Source: Haplomitrium mnioides (lineage: Eukaryota; Marchantiophyta; Haplomitriopsida; Calobryales). Taken from it: a stretch of 25,847 nucleotides of DNA. The notes below the pieces were generated by a model. The model worked only from the letters and a program-made list of their open reading frames with translations. It was not told the origin of the DNA and made no database searches. The DNA is taken from positions 1-25,847 of the forward strand of contig JBNGIS010016989.1 in the NCBI GenBank assembly GCA_049999725.1. Direction: 5' to 3'. Position numbers and translations under genes: made by a program. Positions 1 through 9,461 of the stretch are shown one piece after another (position 1 is the first letter of the stretch; each line of letters begins with the position of its first letter).

Positions 1-45
<45 letters not shown>
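1..45. repeat. GA dinucleotide microsatellite, cut by window edge
   Basis: Perfect (GA)n run of about 22 units that begins at the first base of the window, so its true length is unknown. It is followed directly by ordinary AT-rich sequence. There is no sign that it belongs to a larger element. Confidence 0.97.
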
Positions 46-48
<3 letters not shown>

Positions 49-3000
49 CTACTTGAAAGACGATGGTATTTTTTTCCAAATTGATTTAGGCCATTCCATG
101 CTCATGAAGCAACGCTGACAAGTTGTGATCCCATTGTTAGCTACCAAAACACAAAATAGATACAAAACATACTAATAAAAAAATTACATAACCCTTTCTC
201 ACAATCCCATATGTGTACTTACCACACAAAAGAATTGCACATACCGTTCTTTGGGTGTTTTTGACATTGGTTTGATTTTTAATGATTTGATTGGAGTTGC
301 ATTTGACTATTTCAGAATTATAACTTTGATATCAATCTAATCTAAATATAATATATATTATATTAGAGATCTAACAGAGAGGAAATCTTAATCTTCTAAT
401 ATCATTGCTAAAGCTATTGCAAAGTTGATGACAAGTCCATGTAGATCCAATTGAGCTCCATAGTTGTAATTGTGTGCACTTTAGCTATACCATTATTGTC
501 CATCTTTGTTTGCAACAAACCAATTGACGACTATAATTTTGTTGGAGCAGCTTGGGTCACGGGAGTAGGAGTAGAATAGAAAAAGAAATTGGTTGACAAA
601 AAACATAGGACAATAAAGAAGGTAGGAAAGGTTCAGAAGCAAGGGTTGAAGAGGAGGCAAAATGAAATCTTTTGAGCAACACTTTTTCAATGATGTAGCC
701 AATTGAATGACACGCTATGATGTCTAGAGATCTTGGAGCAGCATATGCTCCGAAATGGAATTCAGACCTTTGATGAAGAAGACAATGTGGTCTTCAGTTT
801 GGGGACTAGTTTGTTGTTTACTTACAACTATCTTAAAATGATTACTATAGTCTTGGAAAAACTCCTCACCATACATTTAGATACATAATAACTCATCCCA
901 AGCTCCATCAAAATGATAGCAGGTCTCAAACTATCAAGGAAAGCATTGTGGCAAGTGCAACAACTTCATAAAAGTACTTATTTATGGCATCGCCATTGAG
1001 GGTAGAAGGGAATTGGATTTTAAAAGCATTTTCCGATCACCAATGGAAACAACAAGGGCAAAGAATTGATTAATATGTGTGTTGGCATCAACACACTCGA
1101 TGACCATCCAACTTGTAAACTATAGGCAAGGATAGAAAGATGGCCGTATAGGTTGGAAGAGCATCAAGGAAGGAATTGGAACAATCTCAAGATCAGCAAG
1201 TACTTCAGGTAAGTTAGCCAAGTCGAGCAGACAAACAAAAGGCATATGTGTTTAACAATTGGTGTATTTTTTTGATCTTAAAAGGTGAGGGAGGGAAGGA
1301 TGCCTTTATACACTGTTCAAGAATTGAGTCGTAGTGTCTGACTTTTAGAATTTGTTCTTGATATATCAATGAATAAATGCCATAAAAGAATGGAGGGAGA
1401 ATAGAAGCAACAATGAGATCTAGCATTTGACCACAATAGCAATAGGAAGAAAATGAGAGTAGCAGTTATCAAAGGATTTCATGTGTCAAAAATTTTTAGC
1501 TAAAAATAACAGCTCAATTGGTTACTGATATGAGGTCAGAAATGTTGATGAAGTTTTTAGTAATAGAAAGTTGTGAACACAACATGGAGAAGGCCATTGG
1601 ACAATTCAATTAGGTGAAGCAGTTAAAACAAGGCAAAAAAGGAAAGGCAATGAATTTGGCAAGTCAACGCAATACAAAGCAATCTAACAATGGAAATTCT
1701 AGCAAAATCAAGGCAATTCACAAGGTGATTCAAGCAATAAAACCTTGACAATATACCATAAATTGGGCAAGGAAGGCAATTCTATCAAGATAGAGGAAAG
1801 AATGCAAGAAAAGATCAAGGTTGGACGAAAACATTAAAAATTAGAAATCTGGTGGATATGTTTGGGGTAACAACATCAATTTTGTAAAAACTCAGGGTGT
1901 AAAGTGGGATCCAGGTTGATAGTCAAGACAAGGTGTCTATGTTTCATGCCCACATTTTATAGACAAAATCTTTGGGGTCTATGTCATAGACTTTAGCCAT
2001 TTTGGCAAATGACAACATGGTAGAAACTCAAAGAAGGAAACCAAAGTCAAGTGAAGCAGCTAAAGCAACAATAGATAGCAAAATGCATTAAAAAGTAGGT
2101 GGCTAATCAATGCTCAAGGGGGTAACAACACCACTATTTCACTAAGAGGAGTGAGGAATAGTGGAAAAACTCACTTATAGTGGTGCATTGGTAGTGTAGT
2201 GGTGAGTAGGTGTTCTGGCTACAACTTTTGTTGGTGATATTCATATATAGATCCAAGATAAGGATAACAATACATGTTGTTTAATTTGTTGTTATTTTTT
2301 GAGTCATGGCTAGAAGTTGAGTGCACAAATCATTATCAAGGCAAGTTAAAGATATCAGTTCAGAGGGAATCTCAACTCAAAGCAGATCAAATACAATAAG
2401 TTCCAAAGATTGCTAGGTTATAGACGTGCGACACACTAATTGCAAGAGAAAGCATTTATGGTGCTCACAAACATGCTCTCTGCGCCAAGATAAATAAAGT
2501 TAACCAAGGTCAAACTACAAGCAACAATAGAAAATATATAAGCAGATTTTAAAACAACATCTCATTCTAAAATTTATGATGTAAGGGTAGATTAGAGAAA
2601 GAAGAAGGCAACATCCTTTCAACAATCAACTACTTATCTCTTTGCATACATATCTTTAGTTGATCAAGGTTTTGTACGTAGAATTTCTTTGTCTGCTTCA
2701 AGTAGATACTTGAGTTGAAAAATAACATCTGGAGGTAACCAAAATTCATATGTTGAAAATATTTTGCTCCAAATCTTTGCCTTCAAATCATTCAACTTGA
2801 ACTTGAATTGTTGATTGAAGGTAGCATCATTTATCTTTTGAACCAAAGAGGGACGTTGTTGTAGAAACAATTTGAAATCTCAAGTCTCTATAAGAAGAGT
2901 TACTTGTGGTTTAGAATTACAAGACAATTGTAGCACCTTACTAGCACTTGTTATTGTGAAATTCTTGACATATTTCAAAAGTTTCAAGAATATGCTGAAC

Positions 3001-3669
3001 ATTTTATCGATTTGATTGTAGGTATGACCGACTATGAGAAACATTCTTGGTAATCAAGAGACTAGGATGTCAAAGTAAGATGGAATTCTTACTCTTGTGT
3101 TGCATTGTCCAACTAAATATATATAGCATGGGAGGCAATGACCTTTCAAACTCACATAATATTCTATTGAACACTGTAACCATCAAATTGGAGTCACTTC
3201 TCAAGTTTCTATAGGTTAAAAATACTCTTGAAAAAAGAGCATGACTGAAAATTAAGGCACCAACAAAACAACACCCACTAAAAAAATCTTTATCAATGTT
3301 TTTTTTTGTGGTGAATGCAAGTGTGGAATCATTGTTTTCTTTTGATCTATTCTATCGATCACAATGTCCAAGTCCTTTTGACTATCTTCATAACATTTTT
3401 TTAATGGTTTGGAAGTTTTGTTCTTTCTTTCATTTCTTGATCACGATAAAGAAACAATTGACAATTATATTTGACTATATCACCCAACAACACCATATAT
3501 AAGTAATTATATGAAATACATCTTAATGTCACAAATTTTAAAAAATAACTTCATGCATAATGAATATTCAAACCAATATCAACAAGCGTTTTGAGCGCAA
3601 AGGTCAAAGCAATAAACAATGATTTAAAGTCTTGTTTTTACTCCAAAAACATAGAAGATTCAAAATAAC
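46..3669. other. AT-rich intergenic DNA without recognisable genes
   Basis: No open frame longer than about 75 codons occurs on either strand, and none of the short frames shows a domain I recognise. Poly-A and poly-T rich stretches are frequent. The only protein-like trace is a weak gag-like segment near 724-909, listed separately. This is most likely decayed transposon or other non-genic DNA. Confidence 0.7.
724..909 (-). pseudogene. Possible retrotransposon gag remnant
   Basis: Read on the minus strand, about 60 codons with one internal stop give a sequence resembling the plant retrotransposon gag domain. It has an early WDEL, then YGEEFFQDYSNHFKIVV (compare the family pattern of a Y/F-rich stretch before a basic 'RFK' segment), then FFIKGLNSIS, like the usual 'FL-GL-P-I' segment. 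It lies downstream, in reading direction, of the RT remnant at 4190-5604. It therefore cannot be the collinear gag of that element unless there was rearrangement. The resemblance is by eye only; a chance match in AT-rich DNA is possible. Confidence 0.22.
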
Positions 3670-4040
3670 CATAACAATACTTAGGTGAGCTTAGAGAAAC
3701 AAACAATACTAACACTTCTTAGGCCCGTTTTGACTCAACACAAGCAAGAGACTCAACCAGAGAAAATCAAAACCTTAGCACTCATAGGGGCACAAACTGA
3801 AACTACAGTTCTTATGCTAGCTTTGACTCTATATGCATATAGGATTCAAAGAAACAATAACAAAACCTATGCACACATAGGATCAAAAACAACAATATCG
3901 ATTCCTTAGCTTGCTTTGACGGTAGTTGCGACTGTAGCTAAAAGAAACAATAACAAAACCTATGCGTGCATACGGTCACAAACAGTTTATCTCTAGTTGC
4001 GTCTTGATTGAAAGCAATAATAGCAAAGCATTTGAGTTGA
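3670..4040. repeat. Degenerate ~93-bp tandem direct repeat
   Basis: A 25-bp block starting AAAGAAACAATAACAAAACC occurs identically at 3848-3872 and 3941-3965, a spacing of 93 bp. Both copies are followed by a related CATA(G/C)GGTCA/GATCA-AAAACA segment. A weaker copy lies upstream (about 3757-3840) and a still weaker start near 4010. The array abuts the gypsy RT/RNase H remnant and may be a subrepeat of that element's 3' region. The short open frames here (for example 3685-3909) arise from the repeat and are not considered genes. Confidence 0.6.
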
Positions 4041-4189
4041 GATACTTGAGTCAATACATCTGCAACTTTTTGTTTGTCTTCAATATAAACATCTTTAAAT
4101 GGAATCATTGTCTATATTTTTCCCATCAAATCTGCCTTTTGGAGCGGTCCTTCTATACTTCTAGGCAGATCAATGGTTTTTATTAGTTT

Positions 4190-5604
4190 ATACAATAAAC
4201 TCTTTCTCTCTAAATAACGCCTCCAATGCTTGGTTGTTGGCATAATCGCTAATTTTGTCACTTATATTGCACAATAATTTTGCTTTGTGTTACTTAGCTT
4301 TCTTGAAAAAAAAACAATAGAAAACCACCCATCCTCCCATCCTTGTTGTAAACTTGCCTATAGCTTCTTCAAATGGATCAAATGAAAGTTTAATTGGTCT
4401 TTTTGAATCATACCATTTTAGAGTAGAAGCATGAAAAAGTTACTTCTTCAACGCTTGAAATGGAAATTCCTCTAAAGCTCCTCATGTATATGTGTTGCTC
4501 TTCTTGAGCACTTGATCAAGGTTTTTTTTTTTTTTTTTTGTGGCAAAAACCTTTCACAAATTTGTGATGGAACCCAAGTTGATAAAAAATTTCTCTAAGT
4601 TGTGATCATGATTCTCTCAAGCATCTCACTTTTAAATAGCCTCCATTTTTTTTTATAGATAACTTAATTCTTGCTGCTCGTACAGAATCACTTAAGTAGT
4701 TAGCCTCCTCTTTTTTATTTCATATTGTGACCTTTTGAAGTATAGCTTGTGGTCTCAAAGTGTCTTCAATACCTTACAAAAATGTTGTTCATGATCTTGA
4801 AGATTATTGGTGTAAATGAGAATATCATCTAAAAAGACAATAATAAACGTTTTCAAACAAGAGTGAAAATTATCATTTATAAGGCTCATAGATGCCGAAT
4901 GAGCATAAGTTAGTCTAAAAAACATGACTAGATATTCAAATTATCCATATCAACTTCAAAATGTTGTTTTTTACACATCACTATCAACAATTCATATTTG
5001 GTTATATTTTTGTAAAGTAGTTTGCATCTTGAAGTTGGTCAAATAAGTAATCCATTTATGGAAATTGACATATATTCTTCTGTGCTTGTTGACTAGATGC
5101 TCAATAGTCAACACACATCTTCATACCCCTTTCATTTTTCTTTACAACTAATACTTGTACAAAGTAAGTAGACACACTAAGTTGAATACACCTTATTTCC
5201 ATCAACTTTGTGATTTGAGCTATACATTCTTCCAATTTGTAAGGAGTTCAACCCTATAGTGTTTTGCATAGTATAATTCTCTCTAGAGTGGCTTCAATCT
5301 TGTGATCAATACATTATTTAGATGGCAACCCATAGGATAAATCATTTGGAAAAACATAATTGAACTCCTTCAAAATTTCTTTAATCTTTTGTGGAACTTT
5401 GTGCTCCAAATCTTCCTTGTCTATCTTTAACTCATGTATAGGTCTAAGAAATACCACATCTTGCTTTTTTGTTGCTATCACGTCTCTTTTCATGAAGATA
5501 AGAGTGCATGAGCAAGTGCTTATTTGAAGAAAAATCAAGGATACAATAAAAATACATGGCAATGATAAGAAAAAGGTTTTAGGAACTGCTATCAACATTG
5601 CCAT
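4190..5604 (-). pseudogene. Decayed Ty3/gypsy pol: RT and RNase H remnant
   Basis: On the minus strand, pieces in shifting frames follow gypsy pol order. At about 5314-5460 lies KIKEILKEFNYVFPNDLSYG, the pre-RT segment usually ending in 'DVFP-LP-GLPP'. At about 5097-5145 there is VLVVKKNERGMKMCVDY, the RT 'VKKKDGS-RMCVDYR' block. At about 4800-4840 VFLDDILIYTNN preserves the catalytic 'LDD' box. Near 4380-4470 a QALKK...FDPFEEAIG segment resembles the RT to RNase H connection. Near 4215-4290 LAIMPTTKHWRRYL resembles the RNase H 'EKE-LAI---WRHYL' motif. Many stops and frameshifts, plus a T18 run at 4522-4539, show it is long dead. No LTRs, gag or integrase could be tied to it. The frames differ too much from the 17.5-23.4 kb element for it to be a recent copy. 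Confidence 0.7.
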
Positions 5605-7029
5605 TTGTGTTTGTAATTTAGATTTTGTGTTTATTCAAAGGTCAAGACAATGAAAGAATATGCCTAAACAAGCCATTGAAGATCAATAGTGAGCTTTCTC
5701 AAGAGAACTCTCCTATATGTTTGTGGTTTGGGTTTTCAAAATTCTTGTAGAGCCTATTTTGCTTGCAGTGAATTCTTGCATCATTCCATGAAATAAAATT
5801 TATCAAAAAGATGTAGATCATGTAACATTCTATGCATCATTGGGAGAAATGAATCAAAAAATCAAAATGGTTGAAGCAGACATATACATGGATTGAGATT
5901 GGCAACATACTCGAGAAGATATTACCAGATGCCTAATTTGGTCTTTAATTTTATCAAATGTTTATCAATATAGCACAATAGGACCAATATGTCTCAAGCT
6001 TTGGGGATTTAAAATTTTGGTTCAATTGGTTTATTCAAACTCAGTCAACGTTAGTGTTGATTCAACTTTTCTCTATAGGGCAACGTTGGATCATCTGAAT
6101 GATTCAAATGGTTTGGTCTCCTTAGAAAGTTGAATATCCAAATGAATAAGCACAAACTCTAGTTTTGGATTAGGTCATTTTTATCTTGGTTTGGAAATTC
6201 TCAAATGATTCAAAAAGAAAAAGTGTCCAAATCTTTATATAAAAATAAAAGAGAGACTCGAATTTGGTTTACCTTGGAGTCAAGATCCATTTGCTTACAA
6301 TTTTTGATCAAATGGAGCTCTAAAGCATTTGAATTAGATGCCAAAAGTTTTCTAGTCTTTGAATAAACAAATATTTAAAAAATTAATCTTGATTCATCTA
6401 AACCTTTTTCAAGAAAGGGTCGTGACAATACTGTTGACTATTGATTTGCTACAACTTTGAAAGCTTGTTGCTAAGTGTCATGTTCTTCTAGCAAGGGAGT
6501 TGAAAGCATTGGGTTTTGATATTGTCTCATTGTTATTTTCTTTCCTTTTGATTTTTTGCTAATGCATTGTTGGTTGGTTTTTGCTATGAAAGAAGACAAA
6601 GAAAAATAAAAGGTATAAGGAGCACTCAAATGCAACTATGGAGCTCAAACAAATCTGCATCAACCTTGTCATTAAGTCAAAATGACCTTAAGCAACGACA
6701 TTTAGAGATTAGAAATTCATTACTATAATATTTCTAGTATCAACTGTCTATATTCTAGGTAGAGTTCAATGTATTATGATTAGCATATCAAAATGATTTC
6801 CAAACTAGGTAGATCAAGACTTCATCAGAGCATCGAAAGACAATCAAATCTGAAAGATTTCACTCATAGAATTAAAAACCAATCTTCTATGTAGGTAAGT
6901 GCCCTTATAGAAAATCATTTTGGGATGGAATTCTATGACTTTTTATATATGTATATGTTTTGTTTTATATTCATTTATGTAAATTATTATAAAGAAAACT
7001 AAAAGATTTAGAAGCCCTCATGGGACAAG
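5605..7029. other. AT-rich DNA, nothing recognised
   Basis: No open frame of note, no tandem array and no terminal repeat were seen. The stretch could be the gag and leader part of the gypsy remnant at 4190-5604, which would lie here in reading direction, but no gag motif or zinc knuckle was found to support that. Confidence 0.5.
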
Positions 7030-7046
7030 GAGAATAGGCATTGTAG

Positions 7047-7334
7047 AGAAAAGTGAAGAAAAGAGAGAAAAATTTCTGGAAACCTTTGACAGAACATGGG
7101 GAGCTAGGCATTTTCTCTGTATCCGTGATGAAGACAATGTTTACTGGAATCTGGATGTTAGTAGTAATCTGGATTGAGGGTATAGGCCTGCTGTGGTTTA
7201 CTAGGCTTGATCCTGAAAGGGATTGATGGGTTGCTGTTTTTGCCGCTCAGCCTGATTGCTGGCCGCGGTTGTTACTTTGATGCTTGAAAGTTAATAAAGT
7301 TGTTAACTTTTGGTCAAAAAAGAAAAAGAAAAAA
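7047..7334 (+). mobile_element. Short A-tailed non-LTR insertion (5'-truncated LINE or SINE-like)
   Basis: A segment of about 290 bp is bracketed by two 17-bp direct repeats, 7030-7046 and 7335-7351, identical except for one G/A difference. Its 3' end is an A-rich tail (about 7315-7334, A runs broken by single G). This is preceded by GTTAATAAAGTTGTTAAC, which carries an AATAAA-like signal. A long target-site duplication plus an A-rich tail is the hallmark of target-primed reverse transcription. No coding remnant or tRNA-type box A/box B was identified, so whether it is the 3' UTR of a 5'-truncated LINE or a SINE is open. The single mismatch in the duplication suggests moderate age. Confidence 0.68.
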
Positions 7335-8061
7335 GAGAATAGACATTGTAGTAGGTAACTTGAATATGAAGAGACATGGTCAAGTGAAGGTAGCAATCCT
7401 TTGGATAAAGACAAGGAATTCTAGTGTCGAACAAGAGAACATGAAAATAATGAGGAATAGACAAGATATTTCAGGTGGAAATATGCATGGGATATAGCAA
7501 GAGATTTCGAGGGCTACTGATGTCGGCCGGGTGTGTCTGAGTTTTTTCATTTTTTGTGGGATTGTTGAGCCTCCAGCCTAGTTGATCCCTTCTATTTGTG
7601 TTAATCTTGTGTATTCCTTTGCGTTTTATTGTCTTATGGTTGTTATGCCAATCCTGCACCTTTCCCCTCTCCCTCATTTTCCTTCTCTTCCTTTCTTTTC
7701 TGTTTTCCCTAGTGAGTGTCAATGATCCTGCAATCCGATTGGAAGCCCTGTGGAATCCAAAGAAGACAGGTAAGCGGGCTAGTAGGAGGATCAAAGGAAC
7801 TTGCAGCAACATGACAGAGGCAGGGCTGACAAGGGGGAGCAAGAGAGATCAAGCAGATGTGAGAGGGAGATCAGAAAAAAAGAGCCAGCCCCAATCGAGG
7901 AAGAATCCACAAAAGGAGCACGGGAGATGAAGGCGAGGGGGTGAAAGTCGGGATGCAGAACGGAAGAGCCAACAGTTTTGACCACTACATCCTCAATTCG
8001 TGACCATTCGGGGCATGCAATACCTTGATAAAGAGAAGAGCTTGAGGCAATCGTAGTGCAA

Positions 8062-8161
8062 NNNNNNNNNNNNNNNNNNNNNNNNNNNNNNNNNNNNNNN
8101 NNNNNNNNNNNNNNNNNNNNNNNNNNNNNNNNNNNNNNNNNNNNNNNNNNNNNNNNNNNNN
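8062..8161. other. Assembly gap (100 N)
   Basis: Exactly 100 unknown bases, a size commonly used as a placeholder for gaps of unknown length. It falls just before the 42-bp subrepeat array of the solo LTR, so collapsed tandem copies are a likely cause. Any reading frame drawn through it is artificial, and the true LTR length is uncertain. Confidence 0.98.
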
Positions 8162-8177
8162 TGGCAGCACCTGCGGG

Positions 8178-8290
8178 TCTGAAGAGTTCGACGGGATCCA
8201 GCCTCCCTACATGGGGATCCCTAGTTAAGGGGGATCCGATCAACCTCCCTTCGTGGGTTCCCCACTTAACATGGATTTGATAGGAAGCCA
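8178..8290 (+). repeat. 42-bp subrepeat with GGGGATCCC-GTTAA core (solo LTR)
   Basis: Two units are spaced 42 bp apart: GGGGATCCCTAGTTAAGG at 8213 and a diverged GGGTTCCCCACTTAA at 8255. A partial unit (GGGATCCAGCCTCCCTAC) lies at 8193. More copies may be hidden in the gap just upstream. The same core appears on the minus strand inside the LTR at 14521-17521. Confidence 0.6.
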
Positions 8291-8462
8291 AAACGGAGAC
8301 CAAGGAATGAAGAGCAAAATGACGATGTATCGCTGATCCAGCAAAGTGGGGGAAAGTTTGACAGAGTAAGGTCTGAAAGTTTGATGGGAGTCTGCGGCGC
8401 GCATTGTTCTTATCACAAGGGGATTGCGAATCGGAGATATAGCAAAGGTTTGACCATACGAA

Positions 8463-8709
8463 GATCGGAGGTGCCAAAAAGGTGATCAAGTGACGATCCG
8501 GCCAGAACAAGATCGAAGAGGGCCGAAAGGGTGATCAAACGAAGTTCCGGCCAAGGGAAGGTCAAGATAGCGAAAAGGTGATTCATCAACAATATAGCCA
8601 GAGGAAGATCGGGAAATGCCGAAAAGGTGATGGAGCGACGATCCGACCAGAAGAAGAAGCAAGGGACCAGTAGCTGAAAAGGTGATATATCGCAGTTCCG
8701 GAAATGGCG
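8463..8709 (+). repeat. Five-unit ~50-bp tandem array in solo LTR
   Basis: Five units of about 46-53 bp share the pattern GATCGR...GCCGAAAAGGTGAT...CGAYSATCCGGCCAG. The word AAAAGGTGAT or a close variant recurs near 8476, 8528, 8573, 8625 and 8679. The units are about 70-80 percent alike by eye. On the opposite strand the array yields overlapping repetitive open frames (8413-8746), which are not genes. Confidence 0.7.
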
Positions 8710-8886
8710 AGAACAAAAGTTCAACGGGGCAACGCTGAAAGTTCAAAAGGGATCTGTGGTGAGCCTGCCATAGTTCTTATATCAAGAAGAGGGTAAGTTA
8801 GGCGAAGGGAGCCTCAATTCTTATTGCAAGCGAGTGCCAAAACGGCAATAACAGGTAACATTCTTACTCAACGAGGGACTATTTTG

Positions 8887-9230
8887 CGGATGACATGGCA
8901 TCCGCGGAAGAGGAGTCAGCGCGGGTCAATCGCGGAATCCAGTCAATTGTGTTGGTTCGCCTACCCCGCGGCATTGGGCGGCGCGGCTATGGATGACGTG
9001 GCGAGGTTTCAAAGAGCGACGGTGAGGTTCCGATGGCGATGGCGGGTTCCGAGGAAGGATTCGGATGACGTGGCGTTCAACGGTGGTTCGAGGGCTCCTA
9101 CGGGTCAGCGACGGGACAACTACGGAATTTGGTCAATCCGACGGTCCGCCTACCCCCTTGCGGGGCGGCGTTGGACGGCGCGGCAACAGATGTCGTGGCG
9201 GGATTCCAAGAAGCGACGACGGGGTTCCGA
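8887..9230 (+). repeat. ~175-bp direct duplication in solo LTR
   Basis: Two copies start at about 8887 and about 9062 with CGGATGAC(A/G)TGGC. Both then carry GGTCAAT-CG, a TTCGCCTACCCC / GTCCGCCTACCCCC segment, a GGCGGCG...GGACGGCGCGGC / GGGCGGCGCGGC segment, GATG(A/T)CGTGGCG and a GCGAC(G)G--GGTTCCGA end. Identity is moderate, so the duplication is old relative to the 21-bp array that its second copy runs into. Confidence 0.6.
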
Positions 9231-9293
9231 AGGGTGACTGTGGGGTTCCGCGAAGCAATGGCGGGATTACGAGAAGCGACGGCGGGGTTCCGA
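9189..9293 (+). repeat. 21-bp tandem repeat, five units
   Basis: Five consecutive 21-bp units at 9189, 9210, 9231, 9252 and 9273 follow the pattern GAAGCGACGGCGGGGTTCCGA. Two related units precede them near 8992-9033. Because 21 is divisible by three, the array stays open in several frames and encodes an artificial heptad repeat (GFREATA-like). Codon content and context indicate an LTR subrepeat rather than a protein. Confidence 0.85.
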
Positions 9294-9308
9294 GGGATTT
9301 TGCAGAAA

Positions 9309-9461
9309 CGTGGCGCTCATGCGCGCCTCTCGGAATCTGCGGGAATATTAGAGATTCCTCGGGAATATTGAAGCTTTGCGGATTACATGGCACCTCTGCG
9401 GGATCTGGGAATCTGCGGAAATATTAGAGATTCCTCAGGAATCTTGAGCTTTACGGATTCC
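9309..9461 (+). repeat. 76-bp tandem duplication in solo LTR
   Basis: The segment starting GGAATCTGCGGGAATATTAG at about 9332 recurs at about 9408 with few changes. Both copies contain AATATTAGAGATTCCTC, an AATATTGAAGCTTTGCGG / AATCTTGAGCTTTACGG tail, and a CATG-CRCCTCTG-like lead-in. The two copies are adjacent, giving a period of about 76 bp. Confidence 0.75.

Noticed and set aside
2192-2202. TAGTGTAGTGG, a perfect match to the tRNA box A pattern, within a tRNA-like stretch
   Set aside because: No box B follows at the expected distance and no cloverleaf can be drawn; neither a tRNA gene nor a SINE head can be supported.
7791-8510. 239-codon open frame on the minus strand, and two more frames across the same stretch
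   Set aside because: All run through the 100-N gap, so their length is artificial, and the visible parts are translations of LTR subrepeats.
8413-8746. Two overlapping minus-strand frames with repeated 'ITFSA / DHLFG' peptides
   Set aside because: They are the reverse translation of the ~50-bp tandem array; no known domain.
8824-9427. Three overlapping plus-strand frames up to 137 codons, rich in Arg and Gly
   Set aside because: Produced by GC-rich tandem repeats of 21 and about 175 bp, open in several phases at once; no homology recognised.
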